Source: Antarctobacter sediminis
GTDB lineage: Bacteria > Pseudomonadota > Alphaproteobacteria > Rhodobacterales > Rhodobacteraceae
Reading direction: 5' to 3'
Assembly (NCBI RefSeq): GCF_019218285.1
Contig: NZ_JAHUZG010000002.1
Location: forward strand, 1,240,001 to 1,304,000
DNA length: 64,000 bases
Within the stretch, counting starts at the first letter, position 1; each line of letters opens with the position of its first letter. Below the pieces are notes generated by a model. That model worked only from the letters and a program-made list of their open reading frames with translations, had not been told where the DNA came from and ran no database searches. The position numbers and the translations under genes are program-made. This document shows positions 9,627 to 18,500 of this stretch, in pieces.

Positions 9627-10236
9627 GGACGAGGTCTCCGATTTCGAGGACAACTGCGTTGGGGTTGGTCTTACTTGTATGCGGCGTGCAGGAAAATTGC
9701 CATTCCGCTTGTGCTTCTTCGACTTCTTTTCCCCAGCTTTCTCCCTTCATTAGCAAGGCCGTACCGCCTTTTGCCAGATGGCGATGCGCGAAACCCAGCA
9801 ACTTGGGCAAGGGAGCAAGTGCGCGCGCAGACAGGATGTCAGCGAGTTGCGGCGAACAGCTTTCAATCCGGTCTGAGTACACCTTCGCGGATAATCCGGT
9901 TTCCCGAATCACATGGCGCAGAAAGGTCGCTTTTCGGGTATCCGACTCGATCAAGTTCAGCGAGGTGTCCGGTGATTTCTCGGCCAGAATGATCCCGACA
10001 ACTAGGCCCGGAAACCCCCCGCCGCTGCCGATATCAACCCATGATCCCCTGCATGAAATCCTAATCATGGTTAGTTGTGCGGAATCCGCAAAGTGACGGT
10101 GAATTGCCTCACCGAGTGTGTTCCGTGCGACAAGGTTTATCCTTGGATTCCACTTGTTAAGTAAGGCCAAATAGAGGTTCAGCCGATCCAGTGTTTCACG
10201 TGAAACATCGACGCCAAGAGTATCACTGGTGATCAT
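9619..10236 (-). CDS. rsmG: 16S rRNA m7G527 methyltransferase RsmG (GidB)
   Basis: Methylates N7 of G527 in 16S rRNA using S-adenosylmethionine. The 205-residue product has the SAM motif [13 protein letters not shown] at about residues 66-78, the upstream helix block [17 protein letters not shown] and [16 protein letters not shown]. It starts 4 bases inside the mnmG stop and its end overlaps parA, so it is coupled on both sides. Codons 11-15 (Val-Ser-Arg-Glu-Thr) are part of a perfect parS palindrome, so the amino acid sequence there is constrained by or adapted to the site. Confidence 0.96.
   Translation of the reverse strand: MITSDTLGVDVSRETLDRLNLYLALLNKWNPRINLVARNTLGEAIHRHFADSAQLTMIRISCRGSWVDIGSGGGFPGLVVGIILAEKSPDTSLNLIESDTRKATFLRHVIRETGLSAKVYSDRIESCSPQLADILSARALAPLPKLLGFAHRHLAKGGTALLMKGESWGKEVEEAQAEWQFSCTPHTSKTNPNAVVLEIGDLVHV
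10192..10207. promoter_or_regulatory. parS: parS site within rsmG
   Basis: TGTTTCACGTGAAACA is a perfect 16-bp palindrome identical to the canonical ParB-binding parS consensus. It lies in the 5' end of rsmG, immediately upstream of parA-parB in the same operon. Confidence 0.9.
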
Positions 10237-12110
10237 ACAGCATCTTTGCGTTGAAACTGACGAATCTTGGCAAGGATCAGCGTCAGAGCCGCAGGTGTCA
10301 TTCCGTCAATTCGGCCTGCCTGCGCAATTGTTTCCGGACGTGTCCGGGCCAGTTTTCCTTTTAGCTCGTTGGACAGGCCTTGTAGCGCTTCAAAGTCAAA
10401 GTCGCCCGGAATCACAAGTGCCTCATCCTTCTTCAGGATCTCAACGTCGCGTGCTTGGCGGTCGATATAATTTACATAAAGCGCCTCACGCTCTAGCTGG
10501 GCGCCTGTTTCGGCATCCAGCGCACCAATGTCTGAATTTAGTGGGATCAAGCTTTCAAGTGTCACATCCTTGAACGACAGCATTTGAAACGCGCTTCGCC
10601 GCGTTCCATCTTGGTTCACATTGATCCCGATCGAGCGCAGTTCACCCGGGGTGAAATGAAGCGACTCCAGCGTCTGCCGGCCCGCGGCCAATCGATCCAT
10701 TTTGTGCGCAAACTGACTTTTCCGTTCCTCTGACACGGTATGAAGATCAATCGCCTTTGGCGTCAAACGTTGATCGGCATTGTCAGCCCGTAATGACAAG
10801 CGGAACTCGGCGCGGCTGGTAAACATGCGATAGGGTTCGGTAACGCCTCGTGTTGTGAGATCGTCCAACATCACACCGATGTAGCTATCAGTCCGTGAGA
10901 AACGGACCGGATCAAGCTCTCGGGCAAATGCAGCTGCATTCAAACCAGCCACCAACCCTTGCGCGGCCGCTTCTTCATAACCCGTCGTGCCGTTGATCTG
11001 ACCGGCAAGGTAAAGACCCTGAACATTTCGGACCGACAACGTAGCCGTCAGCGCGCGAGGATCGACATAGTCGTATTCGATCGCATAGCCGGGCTGCATG
11101 ATCTCGACACGTTCCAAGCCGGGAATACTGCGAACATAGTCCTCTTGAACATCCACGGGCAAAGATGTGGAAATTCCGTTCGGATAAACGGTGGGAACGT
11201 CAAGGCCCTCAGGTTCCAAAAAGATCTGATGGGACGTCTTATCGGCAAACCGGACCACCTTGTCTTCAATAGAGGGACAGTATCGCGGTCCAACACCCTC
11301 GATGTGACCGCCGTACATGGCGGAACGCGACAGATTTTCCCGGATGATTTCGTGAGTGCGTTCAGTCGTATGTGTGATCCCGCAGGAAATTTGACGCGCC
11401 AGTGGGGCAGGGGAGAGGAACGAAAACATCACCGGATCGTCGTCGCCCGGTTGCATGTCCAGCCCGCTCCAATCAATCGTGCGTCCGTCTAATCGAGGCG
11501 GTGTCCCGGTTTTCAAACGCCCAATAGGGAGGTTCATATCGCGAACGCGATCAGCAAGTTTGACGGACGGACGGTCACCCATACGTCCACCCGGTTTCTG
11601 AACGTCTCCGATATGGATGACACCACGCAGAAAAGTTCCGCTGGTGAGCACAGTTGACGTGGCCCTGATCTCGGATCCATCGGCAAGGATGACACCCAAG
11701 ACCCTGTCGTTCTCCATTACGAAGTCGACAACTTCGCCTTCTACAACCGTCAGGTTTTGGGTGCCGGCAATCTCCCTCTGCATCGCCTCTGCATAAAGTT
11801 TGCGATCAGCTTGTGCCCGAGGCCCTTGGACGGCTGGTCCCTTGCGTCGGTTCAACAAGCGAAACTGTATGCCAGCCGCATCCGCAATCCGGCCCATGAT
11901 CCCGTCCATCGCATCGATTTCCCGGACAAGGTGGCCTTTTCCAAGCCCACCAATTGCAGGATTGCAGGACATCACCCCAAGATCTTGGTGCCTGAGCGTA
12001 ACCAATACTGTATCGGCACCCATACGCGCCGATGCTGCGGCTGCCTCGGTTCCGGCGTGGCCGCCGCCAACAACGACAACATCACTTCGACGATGTTTCA
12101 CGTGAAACAC
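10233..12110 (-). CDS. mnmG: tRNA uridine-5-carboxymethylaminomethyl modification protein MnmG (GidA)
   Basis: FAD-dependent partner of MnmE that installs the cmnm5 group on wobble uridine of certain tRNAs. The 625-residue product has the FAD-binding motif [14 protein letters not shown] (about residues 11-24), [20 protein letters not shown] and [12 protein letters not shown], with the helical C-terminal MnmE-binding domain ending [14 protein letters not shown]. The start is GTG at 12110 ([10 protein letters not shown]); the first codons coincide exactly with a perfect parS site. It lies 3 bases after the mnmE stop, and its own end overlaps rsmG by 4 bases. Confidence 0.96.
   Translation of the reverse strand: MFHVKHRRSDVVVVGGGHAGTEAAAASARMGADTVLVTLRHQDLGVMSCNPAIGGLGKGHLVREIDAMDGIMGRIADAAGIQFRLLNRRKGPAVQGPRAQADRKLYAEAMQREIAGTQNLTVVEGEVVDFVMENDRVLGVILADGSEIRATSTVLTSGTFLRGVIHIGDVQKPGGRMGDRPSVKLADRVRDMNLPIGRLKTGTPPRLDGRTIDWSGLDMQPGDDDPVMFSFLSPAPLARQISCGITHTTERTHEIIRENLSRSAMYGGHIEGVGPRYCPSIEDKVVRFADKTSHQIFLEPEGLDVPTVYPNGISTSLPVDVQEDYVRSIPGLERVEIMQPGYAIEYDYVDPRALTATLSVRNVQGLYLAGQINGTTGYEEAAAQGLVAGLNAAAFARELDPVRFSRTDSYIGVMLDDLTTRGVTEPYRMFTSRAEFRLSLRADNADQRLTPKAIDLHTVSEERKSQFAHKMDRLAAGRQTLESLHFTPGELRSIGINVNQDGTRRSAFQMLSFKDVTLESLIPLNSDIGALDAETGAQLEREALYVNYIDRQARDVEILKKDEALVIPGDFDFEALQGLSNELKGKLARTRPETIAQAGRIDGMTPAALTLILAKIRQFQRKDAV
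12094..12109. promoter_or_regulatory. parS: parS site at the mnmG translation start
   Basis: TGTTTCACGTGAAACA is a perfect parS palindrome covering codons 1-6 of mnmG (Met-Phe-His-Val-Lys-His). It sits at the mnmE-mnmG junction, upstream of rsmG-parA-parB in the same transcription direction. Confidence 0.9.
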
Positions 12111-12113
12111 TCC

Positions 12114-13391
12114 CTACTTGCCGATGCAGAAGCTTGAAAAGATGTGATCCAAGACTTGCTCAACATCAACGTGACCAACAAGCTGCTCCAGCGCCCTCAG
12201 CGCGATCCGCACCTCTTCGCTGGTCACATCGTACAGATCCGCGCCATCTTCCAAAAGCAACAATGCCTGTTCCAGATGGGAGTGGCCCTCCGCCAAGGCA
12301 ACCCTATGCCTTTCCCGCGACGCCAACCCAGCCCCCTGAACTTCGTCCAACAACCGGTTCTCGATCGTTTCCAAAAGCGCCGGTACACCAGCCCCCGTCA
12401 GACCGGAAACCCCGCAACCACCTTCATCCGCCTTCGCCTGAACAACAATATCACCGTCTTCCACCGCAAGCATGGGCACGCCACCCTTCAGCACCAGATG
12501 AACCCGTAAATCCGCAGAACCTGCACGCTCACGCGCGCGGGCTACACCGATCTGTTCAACGCTGTCCTCAGACTCGCGCAGGCCAGCCGTATCCAAAAGC
12601 GTCACTGCCAGTCCGCCGATTTCCATGCGGACCTCGATCACGTCACGTGTTGTCCCGGCCACATCCGATGTGATCGCCGCCTCCCGTCCCGCAAGATAGT
12701 TGAGAAGCGTGGACTTCCCCGCATTCGGCGGGCCGACGATTGCCACCTCAAAGCCAAGGCGCAACCTTTCAGCCGACTCTAGCCCCTGAAGCTCACGCTG
12801 GATCTCACCGGAGACCGATTCAAGAAATTGCCGAACGTCGTCCGACACATCCACCGGCACTTCCTCGTCGACAAAATCGATCGTGACTTCCAACAGAGAG
12901 AGAGCGCTCAACAGTTTTTGACGCCATCCCGCAACCCTGTTTCCCAAAGCCCCGGTCAACAACCGCAACGCCTGACGTCTTTGTTGCTCCGTTTCCGAAT
13001 CGATCAAGTCCGCCAGCGCTTCGACCTGGCTAAGATCCAATTGCTCGTTCTCCAAGGCCCGGCGCGTGAATTCTCCGGGTTCCGCACCGCGAAACCCCTC
13101 CATGGTCCCAAGCTCGCGCAAAAGAGCCTGAACCACGGCAACACTGCCATGCACCTGGAACTCTGCCACACGTTCGCCGGTAAAACTCGCACCTTCCTCA
13201 AAGACCAGAACCAGAGCTTCGTCCAGAAAGTCGCCGGCGGGCGTCACCAAACGGCGGACGGAGGCCATGCGCGGCGCGGGGATCGCGCCACCAAGGTTTT
13301 TCACGGCATCCCACGCACGGGGGCCAGATGTCCGGACCACAGAGACGCCAGCCTTCCCGGCCGCGCTCGCCAGGGCAAAGATGGTGTCCAT
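12114..13391 (-). CDS. mnmE: tRNA modification GTPase MnmE (TrmE)
   Basis: K+-dependent GTPase that, with MnmG, modifies wobble uridines. The 425-residue product has the N-terminal tetrahydrofolate-binding domain (MDTIFALASAAGKAGVSVVR, GEFTRRALENEQLDLSQVEA) and a helical domain. The inserted G domain has P-loop GPPNAGKSTLLN near residue 218, GTTRDVIEV and DTAGLRESED. The protein ends with the conserved FCIGK. This is slightly shorter than E. coli MnmE but normal for the group. It follows rho on the minus strand with a 7-base gap and precedes mnmG by 3 bases. Confidence 0.96.
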   Translation of the reverse strand: MDTIFALASAAGKAGVSVVRTSGPRAWDAVKNLGGAIPAPRMASVRRLVTPAGDFLDEALVLVFEEGASFTGERVAEFQVHGSVAVVQALLRELGTMEGFRGAEPGEFTRRALENEQLDLSQVEALADLIDSETEQQRRQALRLLTGALGNRVAGWRQKLLSALSLLEVTIDFVDEEVPVDVSDDVRQFLESVSGEIQRELQGLESAERLRLGFEVAIVGPPNAGKSTLLNYLAGREAAITSDVAGTTRDVIEVRMEIGGLAVTLLDTAGLRESEDSVEQIGVARARERAGSADLRVHLVLKGGVPMLAVEDGDIVVQAKADEGGCGVSGLTGAGVPALLETIENRLLDEVQGAGLASRERHRVALAEGHSHLEQALLLLEDGADLYDVTSEEVRIALRALEQLVGHVDVEQVLDHIFSSFCIGK

Positions 13392-13398
13392 GGCAGGG

Positions 13399-14670
13399 TC
13401 AACTGTTCATCGAATCGAAGAATTCGGAGTTCGTCTTGGTCTGTTTGAGCTTCGAAATCAGGAATTCGATGGCATCCGTCGTCCCCATCGGGTTCAGGAT
13501 ACGACGCAAGACAAAGGTCTTTTGCAGATCGATCTTGTCGACCAGCAGGTCCTCTTTCCGCGTCCCAGACTTGAGAATGTCCAAAGCCGGGAAGACGCGT
13601 TTGTCAGCAACCTTACGATCCAGAACGATCTCGCTGTTACCGGTGCCTTTGAATTCCTCAAAGATCACTTCGTCCATGCGACTACCCGTATCGATCAAGG
13701 CCGTGGCGATGATGGTCAAAGAGCCGCCTTCTTCGATGTTCCGCGCCGCACCAAAGAAACGCTTGGGCCGTTGCAGCGCGTTCGCGTCGACACCACCGGT
13801 CAGAACCTTACCGGACGACGGCACCACTGTATTGAAAGCTCTACCAAGTCTGGTGATAGAGTCCAAAAGGATCACAACATCTCGCTTGTGTTCCACTAGA
13901 CGTTTGGCTTTTTCAATCACCATCTCCGAAACCGCCACGTGACGCGTTGCAGGTTCATCAAAGGTCGAGGAAATGACTTCTCCCTTCACCGAACGCTGCA
14001 TGTCGGTCACTTCTTCAGGACGTTCGTCGATCAGAAGCACAATCAGATAGCACTCGGGATGGTTTTTCTCGATGCTTGTGGCGATGTTCTGCAACAGAAC
14101 TGTCTTACCGGTCCGCGGCGGGGCAACGATCAGCGAACGCTGTCCTTTACCGATTGGTGCAACAAGGTCGATGATCCGGGCGGAACGGTCCTTGATGGTC
14201 GGATCTTCGATCTCCATCTTGAGCCGTTCATCGGGGTAGAGCGGCGTCAGGTTGTCGAAAGCGATCTTGTGACGGGCCCGCTCAGGCTCTTCAAAGTTGA
14301 TCTCAGACACCGAGACCAACGCGAAATAGCGCTCTTCTCCATCCGGTGCGCGCATCTCGCCCTGGATCGAATCCCCCGTGCGCAGCGAATACTTACGGAT
14401 CATGTCAGGCGATACGTAGATATCGTCGGGACCGGGAAGATAGTTCGCCTCGGGTGAGCGCAGAAAGCCAAATCCGTCCTGAAGAACTTCCAGCACGCCG
14501 TCGCCATAGATGATCCAGCCTTCGTCCGCGCGTTCGCGCAGGATCTGGAACATCATCTCGCCTTTCCGCATCGTCGAGGCGTTTTCGATCTCGAGGTCCT
14601 CGGCCATCGCCAACAGATCCTTGGGACTCTTCGCCTTCAGGTCGGAGAGGTTAAGCTTTTCTTCGCTCAT
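13399..14670 (-). CDS. rho: Transcription termination factor Rho
   Basis: Hexameric RNA helicase that terminates transcription. The start is ATG at 14670 ([20 protein letters not shown]), giving 423 residues, the usual length; an open frame extends further upstream but without family similarity. It has an N-terminal Rho-N and cold-shock RNA-binding part ([22 protein letters not shown] near residue 70-90), Walker [14 protein letters not shown] near 181, [13 protein letters not shown] and [12 protein letters not shown]. The leader carries two hairpins and no clear Shine-Dalgarno sequence. It heads the minus-strand run towards parB and faces away from the candidate origin. Confidence 0.97.
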   Translation of the reverse strand: MSEEKLNLSDLKAKSPKDLLAMAEDLEIENASTMRKGEMMFQILRERADEGWIIYGDGVLEVLQDGFGFLRSPEANYLPGPDDIYVSPDMIRKYSLRTGDSIQGEMRAPDGEERYFALVSVSEINFEEPERARHKIAFDNLTPLYPDERLKMEIEDPTIKDRSARIIDLVAPIGKGQRSLIVAPPRTGKTVLLQNIATSIEKNHPECYLIVLLIDERPEEVTDMQRSVKGEVISSTFDEPATRHVAVSEMVIEKAKRLVEHKRDVVILLDSITRLGRAFNTVVPSSGKVLTGGVDANALQRPKRFFGAARNIEEGGSLTIIATALIDTGSRMDEVIFEEFKGTGNSEIVLDRKVADKRVFPALDILKSGTRKEDLLVDKIDLQKTFVLRRILNPMGTTDAIEFLISKLKQTKTNSEFFDSMNS

Positions 14671-14680
14671 GGCACATAAG

Positions 14681-14699
14681 GTGGTGCCCGAAGGCCCAC
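14681..14699 (-). promoter_or_regulatory. UUCG-loop hairpin in the rho mRNA leader
   Basis: In the RNA sense GUGGGCC-UUCG-GGC-A-CCAC folds into a 7-bp stem with a UUCG tetraloop and one bulged A, ending 10 bases before the rho start codon. No Shine-Dalgarno sequence is visible between the hairpin and the start. A regulatory role is inferred from position only. Confidence 0.45.
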
Positions 14700-14724
14700 G
14701 TATCCTTTGTCTAACGGGAAAGTC

Positions 14725-14740
14725 TCCTCCGGACGGAGGA
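14725..14740. repeat. Inverted repeat in the rho leader
   Basis: TCCTCCG-GA-CGGAGGA is a perfect 7-bp inverted repeat. In the rho transcript one arm reads CGGAGGA, resembling a Shine-Dalgarno sequence, but it lies more than 50 bases before the start codon. Confidence 0.5.
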
Positions 14741-14748
14741 TGCGAGTG

Positions 14749-14776
14749 AGTATCGCATTCTTGGCTCACTCGTCAA
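14749..14776 (-). promoter_or_regulatory. Candidate rho promoter
   Basis: On the minus strand TTGACG is followed after 16 bases by GATACT (four of six matches to TATAAT). It overlaps an 8-bp inverted repeat, CGAGTGAG (14743-14750) with CTCACTCG (14765-14772), which could be an operator. The predicted leader to the rho ATG is about 70 nt. Confidence 0.4.
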
Positions 14777-15191
14777 TCCGGATCGCGGAGCGTCCTTTCT
14801 TTAAAAAATAGATAAAGAAAAAGGTTTTTGATGGTTTAGGGCGCTGGATTTCTGGGGATTACCTGGTTTTCCCCATCCTTCCAAACAGGGAAGCACCCTT
14901 TGGATAACTTCGGGGGCGGTTCCCGGAGAGAATTTCACATCTCCGAAATTAGTGATGGAATCCAGATAGATAGAGGGCAGACGTTCGGATTCCGTACCTT
15001 GGGATTTCTGTGCCAACAAACATCGTCTGTCCACGTTACCCAAGCCCGTCAACTTGTCCTTTCTCACAGGGTGAGGACTCTTGCTTTGGTGGGGAAGGGT
15101 GGTGTCTTTGCCCCCAAGCTTGCATGTGCCGCGCTTTTTCCGCAGAAACATCGACAAGCCTGCGCACCGATCTTTCCCCGGTTTAATCCCC
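14777..15191. other. oriC: Candidate chromosomal replication origin (oriC)
   Basis: A stretch of about 415 bases without a convincing gene lies between divergent rho and maf. It has an A/T-rich run at 14796-14830 (TTTCTTTAAAAAATAGATAA and AAGAAAAAGG), suited to duplex opening. TTTGGATAA at 14899-14907 (complement TTATCCAAA) matches 8 of 9 bases of the DnaA box, and TTTCTCACA at 15060-15068 matches 7 of 9. The flanking gene order is the alphaproteobacterial origin arrangement, parAB and parS are close, and most nearby genes point away from this gap. No cluster of perfect DnaA boxes is visible, so confidence is moderate. An open frame at 14900-15202 lacks recognisable features. Confidence 0.55.
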
Positions 15192-15791
15192 ATGTCTTTT
15201 GATCTTCTCCTCGCCTCGACCTCCGCGATCCGTGCCGAAATGCTCCGCGCGGCCGGATTGGCGATTGAAACCGAATCGCCGCGCGTGGATGAAGACAGTC
15301 TGAAGGCGGCGCTGCTGGCCGAAGAGGCCAGCCCGCGCGACATCGCCGACGCTCTGGCAGAGGCCAAGGCGCGGAAACTGGGCGGGCGCTATCCTGACAA
15401 ACTGGTTCTTGGCTGTGATCAGGTGCTCGATTTTTCCGGCAGGATTCTCTCGAAACCGCAAAGTCGGATCGAGGCCAGGGAACAGTTGCAGGAGCTTCGG
15501 GGGCAAACACACAGGTTGCTGTCCGCGGCGGTCCTCTATCATGAGGCACAGCCTGTATGGCGACATGTGGGGACGGCCCGTTTGACCATGCGGGCTTTCT
15601 CCGATGCCTATCTTGAGGCCTATCTGGATCGCAACTGGCCCGATATCGGAACCTCGGTCGGCGGGTACAAGCTCGAAGCCGAAGGAATCCGCCTCTTTGC
15701 CCGGGTCGAAGGCAATCATTTCACCATCCTTGGTTTGCCGCTGCTTGAACTGCTGGCATATCTCACGAACAGAGGAACCATCTCCGCATGA
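15192..15791 (+). CDS. maf: Maf family nucleotide pyrophosphatase
   Basis: Maf proteins hydrolyse modified nucleoside triphosphates and were named for effects on septum formation. The 199-residue product starts [18 protein letters not shown] (the substrate-binding SxxR block), with [33 protein letters not shown] and an [20 protein letters not shown] block typical of the family. I chose ATG at 15192; an upstream open extension lies in the origin region and is not conserved in character. Its stop overlaps the aroE start by 4 bases. It is first in a plus-strand operon maf-aroE-coaE-dnaQ. Confidence 0.93.
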   Translation: MSFDLLLASTSAIRAEMLRAAGLAIETESPRVDEDSLKAALLAEEASPRDIADALAEAKARKLGGRYPDKLVLGCDQVLDFSGRILSKPQSRIEAREQLQELRGQTHRLLSAAVLYHEAQPVWRHVGTARLTMRAFSDAYLEAYLDRNWPDIGTSVGGYKLEAEGIRLFARVEGNHFTILGLPLLELLAYLTNRGTISA

Positions 15792-16621
15792 GCCTCGCGC
15801 GTATCCCCCTTGCCGCCGTCATCGGATCGCCGGTCGCACATTCCCGCTCGCCACGTTTGTTTGCCCATTGGCTGCAAGCGCATGGTCTGCCGGGGCACTA
15901 CATCCCCATCGAAGTGCCAGAACAGAAACTGGCCGAGACGCTGAGGCTATTGCCAGAACTGGGTTTTGTCGGATTGAACGTGACGGTTCCCTACAAGGAA
16001 AAGGTGATGGAAATCGCCGATCTTGTTTCGGACCGGGCGACCCTGATCGGTGCGGCCAACACATTGATTTTCCGTCCGGATGGCCGAATCCACGCGGACA
16101 ATACCGATGGCTATGGCTTTATGCAGAACCTGCATCAGAACGCGCCTGATTGGGATCCGACCGCAGGTCCGGCCACCGTCTTTGGGGCAGGGGGTGCGGC
16201 CCGCGCAGTCATCGCCTCTTTGTTGGATGTTGGTGTGCCGGAAATCCGTCTTACGAACCGGACCCGCCCAAGAGCCGAAAAGCTGCGGGAGGATTTCGGA
16301 ACCCGGGTCGAAGTGCATGACTGGGTTCAGGCCGGAAATATCGTCGAAGGATGTGCGACGGTTGTGAACACAACCTCGCTTGGGATGTCTGGAAAGCCAG
16401 AGCTGCGGGTGCCCTTGGATGCCCTGGCGCCGGGCATGCTGGTCACAGATCTGGTCTACACCCCACTGGAAACGCGCCTTCTGGCCGAAGCCCGCGCTCA
16501 GGGCGCGACGGTGGTTGATGGGCTAGGGATGCTCCTTCACCAGGCTGTCCCCGGGTTCGAACGATGGTTCGGTCAACGTCCCGAGGTGGATGAAGCCACG
16601 CGGCAGGCGATCCTCGGATGA
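15788..16621 (+). CDS. aroE: Shikimate dehydrogenase
   Basis: Reduces 3-dehydroshikimate with NADPH in the shikimate pathway. The 277-residue product has the substrate motif [16 protein letters not shown] (about residues 14-29), the catalytic lysine block [10 protein letters not shown] (near 65), NTDGYGFM and the NADP-binding [13 protein letters not shown] (near 135). NTTSLGM and [18 protein letters not shown] match the C-terminus. It overlaps maf and coaE by 4 bases each, so it is translationally coupled. Confidence 0.95.
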   Translation: MSLARIPLAAVIGSPVAHSRSPRLFAHWLQAHGLPGHYIPIEVPEQKLAETLRLLPELGFVGLNVTVPYKEKVMEIADLVSDRATLIGAANTLIFRPDGRIHADNTDGYGFMQNLHQNAPDWDPTAGPATVFGAGGAARAVIASLLDVGVPEIRLTNRTRPRAEKLREDFGTRVEVHDWVQAGNIVEGCATVVNTTSLGMSGKPELRVPLDALAPGMLVTDLVYTPLETRLLAEARAQGATVVDGLGMLLHQAVPGFERWFGQRPEVDEATRQAILG

Positions 16622-17211
16622 AATACAAGATCGGCCTAACCGGCTCTATCGGTATGGGAAAATCAACGACGGCAGCGCTGTTTGCCGATGCCGGATGTGT
16701 CGTTTGGGACGCGGATGCCGCCGTTCATCGGCTTTATGGCAAGGACGGCGCGGCGGTTGCCGCTTTGGAGGCGCTTTTTCCGCAAGCGATTGCCGACGGA
16801 GAGGTCGACCGCGCGGCGCTCCGGCAGGTGATTGCCGATGATCCATCCTCGTTGAAACAGATCGAAGCGATCGTTCACCCGCTCGTGCAGGCAGACCGGG
16901 CCGCCTTTATTGTCTCTCATCCCGATCGGATCGGAGTTTTCGACATTCCTCTGCTCTTCGAAACAGGTGGAGATATAGAAATGGACGCTACTGCTTGTGT
17001 TTCTGTTCCACGTGAAACACAGATAGAGCGTGTCCTTGCGCGTGGGACCATGACGGCCGACGATCTGGATCGCATCCTGTCGCGGCAGATGCCGAACGAC
17101 GAAAAATGCGCCCGGTCCACCTATGTTATCCAGACCGACACGTTTGAGCATGCGAAGGCCCAAGTGCGGGACGTGATGAAAGACATCGAGCGGAGGATTG
17201 AAAATGCGTGA
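16618..17211 (+). CDS. coaE: Dephospho-CoA kinase
   Basis: Last step of coenzyme A synthesis, phosphorylating the 3'-hydroxyl of dephospho-CoA. The 197-residue product has the P-loop [14 protein letters not shown] at residues 6-19, [12 protein letters not shown] and [13 protein letters not shown], with [16 protein letters not shown] near the end. The start overlaps aroE by 4 bases. Codons for Val-Pro-Arg-Glu-Thr at 17003-17018 include a parS site, in the same frame as those in rsmG and mutS. Confidence 0.95.
   Translation: MKYKIGLTGSIGMGKSTTAALFADAGCVVWDADAAVHRLYGKDGAAVAALEALFPQAIADGEVDRAALRQVIADDPSSLKQIEAIVHPLVQADRAAFIVSHPDRIGVFDIPLLFETGGDIEMDATACVSVPRETQIERVLARGTMTADDLDRILSRQMPNDEKCARSTYVIQTDTFEHAKAQVRDVMKDIERRIENA
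17004..17019. promoter_or_regulatory. parS: parS site within coaE
   Basis: TGTTCCACGTGAAACA matches the relaxed parS consensus TGTTNCACGTGAAACA exactly and the perfect palindrome at 15 of 16 positions. It is on the opposite side of the candidate origin from the other two consensus sites. Confidence 0.8.
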
Positions 17212-17938
17212 AATCGTGCTCGATACCGAAACCACCGGGTTCGACCCAAACAGCGGCGACCGTATCGTCGAAATCGGTGCTTTGGAGCTGATGAACCACG
17301 TGCCCACCGGGCGCACATATCACCAGTACATCAACCCCGAACGGGACATGCCTGACGAAGCCTTTGGCGTACATGGCATCGGTCCCGATCTTTTGTCCCC
17401 CCCACGGCCCGCCAATCCCGGGGAAATCACGCTCAAGGACAAACCGGTTTTTGCCAAGATCGTCGATGAGTTCCGCGATTTCATCGGGGACTCCAAGCTG
17501 GTCATTCACAACGCAACCTTCGACGTAAAGTTTCTGAACGCAGAGCTGCAATGGTCGGGACGGCCGCAATTGGCACGGGATTGTGCCGTAGATACCCTGG
17601 ATATCGCACGTCGCCGCTTTCCGGGGTCGCCAGCCTCGCTGGATGCGCTCTGCCGTCGTTTCGGGATCGACAACTCGTCACGGACCTTGCACGGGGCCTT
17701 GCTCGACTCCGAGATCCTGGCCGAAGTCTACCTTGAACTGATCGGTGGCAAACAGCCCGACTTTGGCCTCTCCAATGCTGATACCAGTGATAGCAGCGGT
17801 CCGGTATCTTCCGAGCCTCTGTGGCGTCCGCGCCCGCGAACACAGCCATTGCCGTCCCGTTTGACGGAAAAAGAAAAGGCGGCTCACGCCGCCTTTGTCG
17901 AAAAGCTCGGGGACGAGGCGCTCTGGCACAAGGCCTGA
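17204..17938 (+). CDS. dnaQ: DNA polymerase III epsilon subunit (3'-5' exonuclease)
   Basis: Proofreading subunit of the replicase. The 244-residue product carries the DEDDh exonuclease motifs: Exo[11 protein letters not shown] (residues 5-14), Exo[14 protein letters not shown] and Exo[18 protein letters not shown] flexible C-terminal tail would bind the alpha subunit. The start ATG at 17204 follows GGAGG with 7-base spacing and overlaps the coaE stop; an in-frame ATG two codons earlier is less well placed. The 3' end contains a perfect hairpin that can act as the terminator of convergent secB. Confidence 0.95.
   Translation: MREIVLDTETTGFDPNSGDRIVEIGALELMNHVPTGRTYHQYINPERDMPDEAFGVHGIGPDLLSPPRPANPGEITLKDKPVFAKIVDEFRDFIGDSKLVIHNATFDVKFLNAELQWSGRPQLARDCAVDTLDIARRRFPGSPASLDALCRRFGIDNSSRTLHGALLDSEILAEVYLELIGGKQPDFGLSNADTSDSSGPVSSEPLWRPRPRTQPLPSRLTEKEKAAHAAFVEKLGDEALWHKA
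17867..17896 (-). terminator. secB terminator embedded in the dnaQ 3' coding end
   Basis: AAAGGCGGC (17875-17883) pairs perfectly with GCCGCCTTT (17888-17896) around a TCAC loop. On the minus strand the hairpin is followed by a T-rich run (TTCTTTTTCC), the layout of an intrinsic terminator for secB, whose stop is about 60 bases upstream. The same bases encode Glu-Lys-Ala-Ala-His-Ala-Ala-Phe of DnaQ. Confidence 0.7.
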
Positions 17939-17954
17939 GCGCGCGCCGCAGGGG

Positions 17955-18443
17955 TCAGGCCGGGGCCTGACCTTCCTGGGCCGCCTGACGGCGGGCGATT
18001 TCGTTGCGGTAAAGCGCAAGAAAGTCGATGGTCTCGAGGTTCAGCGGCGGGAAGCCACCGTCGCGCGACACGTCGGACACGATCCGGCGCACGAAGGGGA
18101 ACAGCATCCGCGGGCATTCGATCAGCAGGAAGGGATGCATCTGGTCTTCGGGGACGTTCTCGATCGAGAAGACACCGGCATAATCCAGTTCCATCAGGAA
18201 CAGCACATCGCCCGAACTCTTTGCCTTGGACTCGATCTTGAGCTTCATGACAACTTCGTACTGGTTTTCGACCGTACGTTTCTTTGCGTCCAGGTTGACC
18301 TGGACCTGTACGTCCGGCTGAACCTCACCGCTGACGCCTTTTTGCGACAGGATGTTTTCGAAGGACAGGTCGCGAATGAATTGCGCCAGAATGCTCATCT
18401 TGGGCGGCTGCGGCGCCTGCCCATTGCCGTTGGTCTCTGCCAT
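17955..18443 (-). CDS. secB: Protein-export chaperone SecB
   Basis: Tetrameric cytosolic chaperone that delivers unfolded precursors to SecA. The 162-residue product has the family core SILAQFIRDLSFENILSQK near residue 17, VFSIENVPEDQMHPFLLIECPRMLFPFVR and the C-terminal SRDGGFPPLNLETIDFLALY block. Length is typical. It stands alone on the minus strand, convergent with dnaQ. Confidence 0.96.
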   Translation of the reverse strand: MAETNGNGQAPQPPKMSILAQFIRDLSFENILSQKGVSGEVQPDVQVQVNLDAKKRTVENQYEVVMKLKIESKAKSSGDVLFLMELDYAGVFSIENVPEDQMHPFLLIECPRMLFPFVRRIVSDVSRDGGFPPLNLETIDFLALYRNEIARRQAAQEGQAPA

Positions 18444-18500
18444 GGATCGGGTCTCCCGTGAAAATCTCCGGGCGAGGCATAGCAGCGCCCGAGGGAACCC

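Noticed and set aside
14900-15202. Possible 100-codon gene in the rho-maf gap
   Set aside because: No recognisable domain and no good start context; the position fits the origin region better.
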